A stretch of 17,869 nucleotides of DNA from an archaeon. Its GTDB lineage: Archaea > Nanobdellota > Nanobdellia > SCGC-AAA011-G17 > GW2011-AR17. Below, one piece after another: positions 1 through 7,678 of the stretch; position 1 is the stretch's first letter; every line of letters begins with the position of its first letter. Location of the stretch: NCBI GenBank assembly GCA_023245975.1, contig JAHFJF010000006.1, positions 1 through 17,869 on the forward strand. Direction: 5' to 3'. The position numbers and the translations under genes are program-made. Below the pieces are notes generated by a model. It was not told the origin of the DNA, searched no databases, and saw nothing but the letters and a program-made list of their open reading frames with translations.

Positions 1-254
1 AAAGTCAATGCCGTATCATCAGTATAATCCCCTTTTGACAGGCCCTTTAAGTAATACTTCAATTTTCCAAACTCATCTTCTTTAATCAAATTACCATCTT
101 CATCAAAAACTTTAACAGGATCAATGGGGGTTGTTATTTTTCCCACGTATTTTTTAATCTGCTCTCTTTTCCAGCCTTCAACAGGCATCCCTAATGTGTC
201 GCCTAAAGCACAACCAACTAATGTTGCAATGTATCTTTCTTTCATACTATTCAT
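1..254 (-). CDS. ADP-ribosylglycohydrolase (DraG family), partial
   Basis: This is the N-terminal 84 residues of a protein that continues past the left edge. Two family signatures are visible: GCALGDTLGMPVE at residues 14-26, and GDYTDDTALT at 75-84, whose T-D-D residues are metal ligands in this family. ADP-ribosylglycohydrolases remove ADP-ribose from modified proteins or small molecules, using a di-magnesium centre in the cytosol; the substrate here cannot be read from the sequence. The ATG at 254 overlaps the end of the Nudix-NMNAT gene by 8 bases and has a GGAG about 11 bases upstream. An in-frame ATG at 245, just after that gene's stop, is the alternative start. It is the last visible gene of the NAD operon. 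ADP-ribose freed here would be a natural substrate for the neighbouring Nudix domain (inference). The family call is firm; catalytic integrity cannot be judged. Confidence 0.88.
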   Translation of the reverse strand, partial: MNSMKERYIATLVGCALGDTLGMPVEGWKREQIKKYVGKITTPIDPVKVFDEDGNLIKEDEFGKLKYYLKGLSKGDYTDDTALT

Positions 255-1284
255 CTTTTATATTTCTCCGCTCGGTTTCAGAATCCCTTTTATCTATATT
301 ACTTAGATATAATATTTTTTGTCCAAATTCTTTTCTTAATCTCTCTATTAACCGATTATCTTCAAGATATTGAATAATTACTTCCGGTACTAGAGCTTTC
401 CATTCATCTCCTTTAACCATTTCAATCCTGACATTGGTCGCATGTAATTGGCTTTTTTTATGTTTAGGGATATATTCTGCAGAATCTTTAATAATATAAT
501 CATTTTTTAGTAATCCTGCAACATAATCATTGCCAGTTACGAAAAAATCCAATTCTCCAAATAATTCTTTGACTACAGACTTCCATTTCTGCCCATCGCT
601 ATATTCAGAGATATGGCCAAAATCTGGAACTCCAACAAAACGGTAATTAGAAAATCTTTGTTTAAGAAAAAGATTTATCATTTCTTTGGATTCTTCTGCA
701 GTAAAAGGATTTCTAATATTATATCTGTTAGAACTTCCCAATCCTATTATTACTTCATCGGCTCTATAACATAATGCTTCTAAAGTGGCAGCTGAGCCAA
801 TATGCAATGGCTTGAATCTTCCAATAAAGCCAACTTTACCTAAATCTTTTAACTTTATCCCCCTATGCTTGAAATACTCTTCCAAGATAGTTCCATGATC
901 AAATGCCAATCTCTGCTCTAAAATCAATTCTCTTACTTCATCTATAGAGTATATTTTTGCTCCAGCAGCATCATCTCCCGCCAGCAATTTGCCTTTCCCT
1001 TTAGCAATATATGTATTGCTTATTACATGCTTCCTTAAGTCCCTATACGGAGAAGAATAAACCCAGGGCCTGCCAGGATTTTCTATTTCTATTTCAAGAT
1101 TCGTTTCTTCTTTAGCTTCTTTCATTGCATTTTCTTCTAATGTTATTCCAACTTCAGCGAAACCACCAGGTATAGCTATACCATAGGGAGGATTTTTCCT
1201 TTCAATCAAGATTATCCCTTCTTTTATACCATCGCTATATTCTATTATTATATCAGTCGCAGGGTAAGGAGTTTTGAAGTTCAT
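247..1284 (-). CDS. nadM: Nudix (ADP-ribose pyrophosphatase-like)-NMNAT fusion protein
   Basis: The protein has 345 residues and two domains. Residues 1-140 are a Nudix hydrolase of the ADP-ribose pyrophosphatase type, with a Nudix box at about 40-63 (IPGGFAEVG, then KEAKEETNL). Residues 150-315 are an archaeal NadM-type nicotinamide/nicotinate mononucleotide adenylyltransferase, with GRFKPLHIGS at 155-164, NPFTAEES at 192-199 and a C-terminal HATNVR at 281-286. The second domain would make NaAD or NAD from the mononucleotide and ATP; the first would split ADP-ribose into AMP and ribose-5-phosphate. The best-known bacterial fusions place NMNAT first and Nudix second, so the order is reversed here. 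Two residues are unusual: the second His of HxGH is Ser164, and the first Glu of the canonical Nudix box is Ile47 (Glu56, Glu59 and Glu60 are kept). The ATG overlaps the nadE stop as ATGA. Domain calls are sure; activity of each is not. Confidence 0.9.
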   Translation of the reverse strand: MNFKTPYPATDIIIEYSDGIKEGIILIERKNPPYGIAIPGGFAEVGITLEENAMKEAKEETNLEIEIENPGRPWVYSSPYRDLRKHVISNTYIAKGKGKLLAGDDAAGAKIYSIDEVRELILEQRLAFDHGTILEEYFKHRGIKLKDLGKVGFIGRFKPLHIGSAATLEALCYRADEVIIGLGSSNRYNIRNPFTAEESKEMINLFLKQRFSNYRFVGVPDFGHISEYSDGQKWKSVVKELFGELDFFVTGNDYVAGLLKNDYIIKDSAEYIPKHKKSQLHATNVRIEMVKGDEWKALVPEVIIQYLEDNRLIERLRKEFGQKILYLSNIDKRDSETERRNIKDE

Positions 1285-3263
1285 TTTGCTACCTTCTTTG
1301 GTTTGTATTCTTTCATTTCCAATATTATTCTTTTTAATCGATCATGTTCTAAACTTGTTTCGAAAGGCAACATGCTCTCCCTTAAATCATAACCATAAGA
1401 AGTCTTGCTTGTAACTATTATCGGAGGTGCCTGTATCCTCTTGAAGACACTATTTTGAATAGATTTAGCAACCCATTCCAGGTCTTCAACAAATTCTTTT
1501 GGCTTGTCTATATTCCATCTCTTTATCATATCAGTGCTTATGCATAAATTATTTTCCAAAGTTCCTTCAAGATACCATCTCATTATGTCTTCGGTGTATT
1601 TTTTCTTGTAATCTGTCATTGCTTCAAGTAAAGCATCATGATAGCCGAATTTCATTGGGTCTATCTGAGCTTCTTTTAACTCTGCGCTTGGCTGGATTTG
1701 GTCTTTTCTGAATCTGCATAATTCATCAGGCAATAATATCTCAGGGATGACTTCTTTTTTGAAAATCTCTTCATTAAGATATCTTGCAAGACTGAAAATC
1801 TCCATTTTAGTTAAATCCCCTATTGGTGCAATTCCGCCGCCAACATCCCCATATAATGTAGCATATCCCAATGCAACTTCCAGTTTATTGCCATTATTCG
1901 TGAACAATGCACCATATTTAGCAGCAATGTTTGATAATATAGAAGTGCCCCTGATTTTTGCCTGGATATTCTCCAGATTCAAGGAGCTTAATTTTCTTCC
2001 AGCGCCATCAAGGTTCACTCTTTCTAAGACTTCTTGGTTTATTTCGACAATTTCTTGTATAGGGATTTCAAAATAAGCTATGCCAAGATTATCAGCAACT
2101 TGCGCTGCTGCTTTCTTGGTTTTTTCTGAATTATAAACTGTAGGCATATTAACACCTAAAACTTTTTCCCTGCCGACTGATTTCACTAATAATGCTGCAA
2201 CTACAGAACTATCAATACCGCCGCTTAACCCAATAATAAATTTCTGGTCGTCTTCTTTTCCACGAATATCTTTCATGTGTTTTATTCCTTCTATCAAGGC
2301 TTCATATTTTTGGGCGATTCTTGAAGCCTCTTCACGTTGCACAGGATTCTTTGTCAGGTCTTTTTCATCAACAACAATCAATTCTTCAAGATAAGATTTC
2401 TTGGAAAGAACTACTGGCATTCCATCTTTATTGTATACAGTAGAACCTCCATCAAATGTAATTATATTCTTACCATTGTTCTGTACTCCTGTATGATTGA
2501 TATAGAAAAATGGAACAAAACTATCTCCTGATTCTTCTTTAAGGAATTTTATTTTTCTGTCCCTTGAATCATTCTTTCCAAAAGTCCAAGGGGAAGCTGA
2601 GATGTTAATAACATATTCTGCCCCATTGTCTATCAGCATCTTTGTGGGATTTTGTGCCTTGCCTTTTCTCCGATAATCTTCTACCCATAAATCTTCACAG
2701 ACCGCTACTCCAATCTTAACTTCTTTTCCATTTATGTTTAAAACAAAAGGCTGGTATAAATTTTCCAAAGGCTCATCAAAATCTTTAGCGATATCTTCCA
2801 ATGAAAAGAAATATCTCTCATCATCAAAGAACCTATAATTTGGCAATAATGTCTTTGGCTGCACTCCTTTGGGAAGAAGTTTTGTTCCTTTCACTCTTTC
2901 TGCAGGCTTGCCATCCTGATAGACATAAACGGCATTATATTTCCTTGAACGGCCATCCTTGTTTGGATGATAGTTTTTTATTCCTGTCCTGGCACTAATG
3001 TCATTGTCAAGATAAACATTTCCGAAAATAACTGTGATATTATTGCTTGCTTGCATTATCTCATCATTAAATTTCATAAGATTTGAACAATAATTCTCAT
3101 CAGTCCATTTATCTCCTACCAAATATCCTCCAATGCTCATCTCTGGAAATGCAATTACATCTACACCTTTTGATTTTGCATCTTCAATCATATGCAACAT
3201 TGTTTCTATGTTTTTCTTAGGCTGTCCTGCCTTAATATTCATTTGTGCTAATGCTATTTTCAT
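1281..3263 (-). CDS. nadE: Glutamine-dependent NAD synthetase
   Basis: At 660 residues this is the long, two-domain NadE, which amidates nicotinate adenine dinucleotide to NAD using glutamine and ATP. The N-terminal nitrilase-type glutaminase domain (about 1-300) shows the Glu-Lys-Cys triad: E41 in AFPEMS, K128 in KGTKLLPKG and C189 in VAVCEDLW. The C-terminal synthetase domain carries the ATP-binding loop GLSGGIDSS at 345-353. Many archaea have only the short ammonia-dependent form, so the glutaminase domain fits a cell relying on glutamine as nitrogen donor. The length matches the known bacterial type of about 640-680 residues. It starts 3 bases after the stop of the 319-residue unknown gene and ends in an ATGA overlap with the Nudix-NMNAT gene. 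It is the last step of the pathway encoded by this operon. Confidence 0.96.
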   Translation of the reverse strand: MKIALAQMNIKAGQPKKNIETMLHMIEDAKSKGVDVIAFPEMSIGGYLVGDKWTDENYCSNLMKFNDEIMQASNNITVIFGNVYLDNDISARTGIKNYHPNKDGRSRKYNAVYVYQDGKPAERVKGTKLLPKGVQPKTLLPNYRFFDDERYFFSLEDIAKDFDEPLENLYQPFVLNINGKEVKIGVAVCEDLWVEDYRRKGKAQNPTKMLIDNGAEYVINISASPWTFGKNDSRDRKIKFLKEESGDSFVPFFYINHTGVQNNGKNIITFDGGSTVYNKDGMPVVLSKKSYLEELIVVDEKDLTKNPVQREEASRIAQKYEALIEGIKHMKDIRGKEDDQKFIIGLSGGIDSSVVAALLVKSVGREKVLGVNMPTVYNSEKTKKAAAQVADNLGIAYFEIPIQEIVEINQEVLERVNLDGAGRKLSSLNLENIQAKIRGTSILSNIAAKYGALFTNNGNKLEVALGYATLYGDVGGGIAPIGDLTKMEIFSLARYLNEEIFKKEVIPEILLPDELCRFRKDQIQPSAELKEAQIDPMKFGYHDALLEAMTDYKKKYTEDIMRWYLEGTLENNLCISTDMIKRWNIDKPKEFVEDLEWVAKSIQNSVFKRIQAPPIIVTSKTSYGYDLRESMLPFETSLEHDRLKRIILEMKEYKPKKVAK

Positions 3264-3266
3264 GTT

Positions 3267-4226
3267 TTATCCGCTAATTTTTCCCCTAATAAACTCAGCA
3301 TTGTATTTATCCAGATATCCTATCCTATTGAGTGCACCAGGAATGTGCTCATTTAAATTTACTTTTATAAAATTATATTTTAATATTTTTGAATCTCTTA
3401 AAAACGAGTAATAATGGCCAAGGGGTGGCTCTCCGTCTTTTTTTGATTGTTCGTATAACGCTGCAAAACCATTGTTTGGATTACCTAAAATTAGAATAAT
3501 ATCTAGAAGGCCAACTAACCGATTGAATTGCGGTATATGTTTTTCCATCGCGATGCGATAAGCTTCTTGGTGGAAGTGCCTTTTCTTTAGTGCTTCCCTC
3601 AATCCAGGCGAAACTTGCGAAAAATTTGTTTTTTCAAATTCTCCTTCTTTCTTTGAAGTCTTACTAACTTCTTCATCAAACCAATTTCTAAACCATCCTT
3701 CATTTTCATCATCAGGATCACCAATCCCATATCTCCATCGATAAGTACTTATTTCCTCATCAAGTAAAAAATAATTGAGATATCCATATTTTTCTTTTGC
3801 TATTTTTAATGCTGTTTGGTAATCAAAAGGCTTGAATTCTTTTTTAAATTCTGAGATTAATAATTCTATGGTGGCCTTCTCGAAATTTCTCTTGAAACTA
3901 TCATATTTACAATGCCTATACAGCCAAATTGCATAATCAGCGCAATTAGTTTCGCCATCCTGGTCCCAACGAGGAGTTCCATAATATAATCTGCCTTTGT
4001 CCAATAATTTTCCTAAGAGTTCTTTCAAATTCTTGTAATCATCTCTAATGCCAAGGTAATCTTCAGGATGGCCGATAGATTTGCAGGTTTCTCCTCCTCC
4101 ATGATACATGCAACTTGAACCGCCTTCACCCCAAAACCAGATTATTCCGTTCTCCAAAGCACGACTATCCATATCCTTTTCTTTATCAAAATCCTGTAAA
4201 ATAATCTCTAATTCTGATTCTTTCAT
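3267..4226 (-). CDS. Unrecognised 319-residue protein inside the NAD operon
   Basis: I do not recognise a family. It is a soluble-looking protein with no signal peptide or membrane segment, rich in aromatic and charged residues. The N-terminal third holds all four cysteines and several histidines: C39, H42, C48, H53, C95, H105 and C106 (SCMYHGGGETC at 38-48, GETNCADYA at 91-99). A second conserved-looking stretch is GNPNNGFAALYEQ (248-260) followed by LGHYYSFLRD (269-278). The Cys/His clusters could bind a metal. Alternatively, C95 and H271 could be a nucleophile-base pair of a papain-like fold, since GHYYSFLRD recalls the His box of such enzymes; this is speculation from short motifs. The ATG overlaps the nicotinamidase stop as ATGA, and nadE follows after 3 bases, so it is translated with the pathway and probably acts in it or on its products. 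Coding status is secure; function is open. Confidence 0.85.
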   Translation of the reverse strand: MKESELEIILQDFDKEKDMDSRALENGIIWFWGEGGSSCMYHGGGETCKSIGHPEDYLGIRDDYKNLKELLGKLLDKGRLYYGTPRWDQDGETNCADYAIWLYRHCKYDSFKRNFEKATIELLISEFKKEFKPFDYQTALKIAKEKYGYLNYFLLDEEISTYRWRYGIGDPDDENEGWFRNWFDEEVSKTSKKEGEFEKTNFSQVSPGLREALKKRHFHQEAYRIAMEKHIPQFNRLVGLLDIILILGNPNNGFAALYEQSKKDGEPPLGHYYSFLRDSKILKYNFIKVNLNEHIPGALNRIGYLDKYNAEFIRGKISG

Positions 4227-4951
4227 CTACTTTCCCTCAAACTATTTATAATATTTCTCACATCATCTACTTTCATTAGAACGGCGCCATTTTCCTTCCA
4301 GTTATCTAAAACTTCTTCTAATGGAAGACCTGGCAGTTCCTTTATTGCGTCTGTTGGCACATAAACTTTTACTCCTCTTTTCAACAAGCCTAATACTGCG
4401 TAATTTACACAGACATTTGTTGCTACGCCATAGACAACCGCTATTTCCGGATTCAATATTTTTACTACATTATCTGCATTTGGGTTTCCTTGGAATATAT
4501 CAAAATGGTCCTTGTACAATATTATATTTTCAATTTCAGTGCTACATAAAGTTACATCATAAATTTCCAGATGAAATAAATTTCTTTTCAATTTCTCGTA
4601 ATCTGCTTTTGTTTGCCAATCAACAACGCACGTCATTCCTCTTGGCGCTGTTGCTGGGATATAATCTGCTCCTTTTGTACGTTGCATGCAGTGTTTAGGA
4701 AAGGTAGTCTTGAAGTCTGGAGTGTCTGAAATTTCTTTGGTTTGTTCATTGTGCCAATCTGCTGTGTTGACTACCATAATTAACATTGCGTTTGCAAGTT
4801 TAGTTAATCTTTCCAAATTACCTTCAATCTCTCGCGCACCAGGTATTGCCAATGAACCTTGAAAACTTTCGTCATTTCTCATGAAGTCATACTGTGTGTC
4901 TACGTTCCAAAATACAACTCTACTTCCGTTTACAATTCTACTTGCGTTCAT
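4223..4951 (-). CDS. pncA: Nicotinamidase (PncA-like cysteine hydrolase)
   Basis: This 242-residue member of the isochorismatase-like hydrolase superfamily has the features of nicotinamidase, which converts nicotinamide to nicotinate and ammonia. The catalytic triad is visible as D18 (NVDTQYDF), K147 (LYKDHFDIF) and C181 (GVATNVCVNYA). The metal site of true nicotinamidases is also present: D65 and H67 in NTADWHNEQ, and H87 in TFPKHCMQRTKGA. The metal ligands distinguish it from isochorismatases. Its position directly after pncB, with an ATGA overlap, fits: its product is the substrate of PncB. The next gene (the 319-residue unknown) also overlaps it by 4 bases. The family's usual length is 180-240 residues, so this is at the long end. 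Function is inferred with good confidence from motif and context together. Confidence 0.92.
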   Translation of the reverse strand: MNASRIVNGSRVVFWNVDTQYDFMRNDESFQGSLAIPGAREIEGNLERLTKLANAMLIMVVNTADWHNEQTKEISDTPDFKTTFPKHCMQRTKGADYIPATAPRGMTCVVDWQTKADYEKLKRNLFHLEIYDVTLCSTEIENIILYKDHFDIFQGNPNADNVVKILNPEIAVVYGVATNVCVNYAVLGLLKRGVKVYVPTDAIKELPGLPLEEVLDNWKENGAVLMKVDDVRNIINSLRESR

Positions 4952-6321
4952 TTTGTTCTACCTCCATATTTTTCTGTAAGATCATCAACTAGCTTCTGCA
5001 GACCTTCTGAAATTTTCATAGGATGACCACCATCAATCCTGGCATTCTCTCTAATTTCCTCTAAAGTCGGCTTTTTTCGTATCCTTCTCCCTTCTTTTAT
5101 AACTTGCTCAAGCAGAGGTATTGCTTGGGTGTATATTCCATCGGCTACTCCGGGTCTTATTATCATCTTTCCTAATTCTATTCTCTCTCCTTCTAATGCA
5201 AGGAGATCATATAAGATATATTTACCACCATGATAATAATTGGTTGCAATCTCCCAAAATCTGTAAACCTGTTTCTTCCCTGGATAAGATCTTTTGTCTT
5301 CTGATAACTTTATTTTAGGTCCATCATTATCTTCAACTAATTTGTATACGCCAGAGATTGCAGCAACTGGTTTGGCAGTAATCATTTCTGTGCCGACACC
5401 AAACCCGTCTATCTTTGCACCACTTTTTCTCAGATCTTTTATCTTATATTCATTCAGGTCATTGCTGGCAAATATCTTTACATATTGCAAATCTTGTTTA
5501 TCTAAAATTTCTCTTACCTTCTTAGAAAGATCGCATAAATCCCCAGAATCCAATCTTACTGCCCCTAATTTTTTACCTTTAGTTTCTAATTCTTTTGCTA
5601 TAATGGCAGCATTTCTAGCACCATTCTCAGTGTCATAAGTATCTATCAATAAGGTTGCGTTTTCTGGGAATGTTTTTACATATGCCCTAAATGCATCCAA
5701 TTCTGTCGGGAAACTCATAACGAAACTGTGAGCATGAGTCCCTGCAATTGGAATTCCATATTCCTTTCCTGCTTTGACATTACTTGTAGCAATGGCTCCT
5801 GCAATATAAGCTGCCCGTGCCCCTTTCAATGCAGCATCTTCTCCCTGCGCCCTTCTTAAACCAAAATCAATAACATCTGCTCTTCCTGCAGCCATGACAA
5901 CTCTTCTCGCTTTTGTTGCAATCATTGTTTGGAAATTTATGATATTTAGGAGAGTAGTCTCTAACAATTGCGCCTGTGTTCTCTTTGCAGTCACTCTTAG
6001 TATGGGAGTATTTGGAGCAACTGGTGTTCCCTCTGATACAGCATAAATTTCCCCTTCAAACTTGAAATTTTTCAAGAATTGCAAGTAGTCTTCCTTGAAC
6101 AAGCCCTGGCTTCTCAAGTATTCTATGTCTTCATCTTCGAACTTTATGCTAGTTGCGTAGTCTATTGCATCTTCTACACCGCAGGCAATGAAATAACTCC
6201 AGTCTTCAGGAAGCTTCCTAATGAAGAGGTCAAATGTGGCGATATCATCTTTTTTATTTTCGAAATAGGCAGCATTCATTGTCAGCTGGTAAAGGTCCGT
6301 GAGCATTGTTTTGTTTTTCAT
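4948..6321 (-). CDS. pncB: Nicotinate phosphoribosyltransferase
   Basis: This 457-residue enzyme makes nicotinate mononucleotide from nicotinate and PRPP with ATP hydrolysis, the committed step of nicotinate salvage. Family motifs are clear: MLTDLYQLTM near the N-terminus (6-15), GTHAHSF at 194-200 (H198 is the likely phosphorylated His), LIDTYDT at 225-231, RLDSGDL at 256-262, SNDLNEY at 286-292 and GVGTEM at 308-313. I chose the ATG at 6321 because a GGGAG lies 9 bases upstream (6332-6336); an internal Met6 has no such site. It is the first gene of the operon, downstream of a TATA box and an inverted repeat. Its 3' end overlaps the nicotinamidase start as ATGA. Nicotinamide itself is not a substrate of this family, which is why the adjoining nicotinamidase matters. 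Confidence 0.96.
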   Translation of the reverse strand: MKNKTMLTDLYQLTMNAAYFENKKDDIATFDLFIRKLPEDWSYFIACGVEDAIDYATSIKFEDEDIEYLRSQGLFKEDYLQFLKNFKFEGEIYAVSEGTPVAPNTPILRVTAKRTQAQLLETTLLNIINFQTMIATKARRVVMAAGRADVIDFGLRRAQGEDAALKGARAAYIAGAIATSNVKAGKEYGIPIAGTHAHSFVMSFPTELDAFRAYVKTFPENATLLIDTYDTENGARNAAIIAKELETKGKKLGAVRLDSGDLCDLSKKVREILDKQDLQYVKIFASNDLNEYKIKDLRKSGAKIDGFGVGTEMITAKPVAAISGVYKLVEDNDGPKIKLSEDKRSYPGKKQVYRFWEIATNYYHGGKYILYDLLALEGERIELGKMIIRPGVADGIYTQAIPLLEQVIKEGRRIRKKPTLEEIRENARIDGGHPMKISEGLQKLVDDLTEKYGGRTK

Positions 6322-6342
6322 TGTTGTTTTTCTCCCGTTGTA

Positions 6343-6373
6343 TAATCTTTAAACTTACTTATTGTAAAGATTA
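6343..6373. promoter_or_regulatory. Perfect inverted repeat, likely operator of the NAD operon
   Basis: TAATCTTTA (6343-6351) and TAAAGATTA (6365-6373) are exact 9-base inverted repeats separated by 13 bases. The repeat lies between the pncB TATA box and its ribosome-binding site and covers the transcription start expected about 25 bases after the TATA box. That is the classic place for an archaeal repressor to block polymerase. The arms could also pair in the 5' leader of the mRNA just ahead of the GGGAG site. No regulator gene for it was recognised in the window. Confidence 0.55.
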
Positions 6374-6383
6374 CACTAACTAC

Positions 6384-6391
6384 TATATAAA
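6384..6391 (-). promoter_or_regulatory. TATA box of the NAD operon
   Basis: Read on the minus strand the site is TTTATATA, preceded by CGAAAGG, a good BRE-like element. The centre is about 66 bases from the pncB ATG. This predicts a start near 6360 and a leader of about 40 bases, consistent with the GGGAG ribosome-binding site at 6332-6336. Confidence 0.65.
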
Positions 6392-6505
6392 CCTTTCGTA
6401 GTTTCTTGTAATAACCTTATACATTAGATGGTAAGGTACTAAAATTGGTGGTTTTATAGAATAAGTGATTGAAAATAATTAAGAACCATATTTAAAATCA
6501 CAAAC

Positions 6506-6514
6506 TATAAAAAT
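6506..6514 (+). promoter_or_regulatory. Candidate TATA box of the subtilase gene
   Basis: TATAAAAAT lies about 44 bases before the subtilase ATG, giving a short leader that contains the GGAGG site. A second candidate, TATTTAAAA at 6489-6497, would give a longer leader; the sequence does not decide between them. Confidence 0.4.
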
Positions 6515-6553
6515 ACAGGAAAATATCCAGAGAGAAACTTTGGAGGAATAAGG

Positions 6554-7645
6554 ATGAAAAAAACAATATCACTCTTTTTAGCAATGATACTTAGCATCTC
6601 GATTCTCGCAATCGCTGATGCAGAAGACAAGACAAGATTTCTAGTTAAATCACACGACGAAAATCTTAAAGCAAAGACCGGCGTGCATCATGATTTTGAG
6701 AATGGATACACAACAGACTTGACAGAAGACGAGGCTAACGAATTGAGAAATAATGGGGTTGAAGTTGAAGAAGTCCCATTAAGGCATATCTCACCAAAAC
6801 CTTCTGGAAGCCCAGCAACATGCAACCCAGCAGAAGAATATCCATGGGGGGTAAGAATGGTCAATGGCGGAAACGGTGGAGATGGCATCACTGTGGCTTT
6901 ATTGGATACTGGCGTCAAAAAAGACCATCCTGACTTGGCTGCAAACATATTGCAATGCAAGGATGCAACTGGAAATGGTGTTGCAGAAGGATGCACTGAC
7001 AGGAATGGCCATGGAACACACGTTGCTGGAACTATAGCTGCAAATGGCAAGATAAAAGGAGTTGCACCAAACGCGAAACTAATGGTTGTAAAGGTATGCG
7101 GCAATTCCGGATGCTGGTCAGATGACATTGCACGAGCAATAAGGTATGCAGCTGACAATGGGGCAAACATAGTAAGCATGTCACTTGGCGGAGATTCTGA
7201 AGGCTCTTTAGAAAAAGATGCTATAACTTATGCAGTAGGCAAAGGAGTATTAGTTGTAGCAGCTGCCGGAAATGACGGCCCTGCAGATGGCAGCATAGAT
7301 TATCCCGGAGCTAATGCAGATGTTGTCGCAGTTGCAGCCTTGGACAGCTCAAAAAATGTCCCTGACTGGTCTTCAAGGGGCGTAAATGACGGCGATTATG
7401 TTGTAGAAGAAAGAGAAGTTGAACTGGCAGCACCAGGTGTGTCTGTGCAATCAACTTACAAGAATGGATGCTATGCAACCATGTCTGGAACCTCTATGGC
7501 AACACCGCACGTGTCTGGGCTAGCAGCAAAGAACTGGCAAGGCACTGCAGCATTGACTAGGGATTACCTGCATACATTGGCCCAAGATGTTTATACTGCC
7601 GGAGATGATACGGCAACAGGTTGGGGCTTACCGGTCTCAGCTTAA
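6554..7645 (+). CDS. Secreted subtilisin-like serine protease (S8)
   Basis: This 363-residue pre-pro-protease has a signal peptide (about 1-23, ending AIADA), an I9-like inhibitory propeptide (about 26-80) and an S8 catalytic domain (about 95-360). The catalytic residues are D118 (ALLDTGV), H153 (DRNGHGTHVAG) and S314 (SGTSMATPHVSG), with oxyanion N240 (AAAGNDGP). Six cysteines (C90, C135, C147, C182, C187, C306) lie in or next to the catalytic domain and could form disulfides outside the cell. No C-terminal membrane anchor is visible, so the mature enzyme is probably released or loosely surface-bound. The start is supported by GGAGG at 6542-6546, 7 bases before the ATG. It is divergent from the NAD operon and followed by T-runs. 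It may serve in nutrient acquisition or in maturation of surface proteins; the sequence does not decide. Confidence 0.95.
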   Translation: MKKTISLFLAMILSISILAIADAEDKTRFLVKSHDENLKAKTGVHHDFENGYTTDLTEDEANELRNNGVEVEEVPLRHISPKPSGSPATCNPAEEYPWGVRMVNGGNGGDGITVALLDTGVKKDHPDLAANILQCKDATGNGVAEGCTDRNGHGTHVAGTIAANGKIKGVAPNAKLMVVKVCGNSGCWSDDIARAIRYAADNGANIVSMSLGGDSEGSLEKDAITYAVGKGVLVVAAAGNDGPADGSIDYPGANADVVAVAALDSSKNVPDWSSRGVNDGDYVVEEREVELAAPGVSVQSTYKNGCYATMSGTSMATPHVSGLAAKNWQGTAALTRDYLHTLAQDVYTAGDDTATGWGLPVSA

Positions 7646-7659
7646 TTTTTTTATTTTTT
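7644..7659 (+). terminator. T-rich archaeal terminator after the subtilase
   Basis: Just after the subtilase stop are runs of seven and six T on the coding strand without an obvious hairpin. That is the usual form of intrinsic archaeal terminator. Read-through into the MOSC gene 20 bases downstream remains possible. Confidence 0.45.
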
Positions 7660-7678
7660 AAAAGATTGGTGATTATTT

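Noticed and set aside
247..6321. Possible phage-type NAD reconstitution (NARP-like) anti-defence module
   Set aside because: The known NARP modules rest on ADP-ribose pyrophosphorylation with a synthetase, or on a Nampt plus an NMNAT. Here the route is nicotinamidase and nicotinate phosphoribosyltransferase with NadE, a normal cellular salvage pathway, and no viral genes are nearby.
6414..6437. Second inverted repeat ACCTTA-N12-TAAGGT between pncB and the subtilase
   Set aside because: Six-base arms are expected by chance in AT-rich DNA, and the repeat is not placed at either predicted start site.
6688..7179. 163-residue open frame opposite the subtilase gene
   Set aside because: It is an antisense shadow; the plus-strand frame has all subtilase catalytic motifs, and the minus frame has no promoter or recognisable content.
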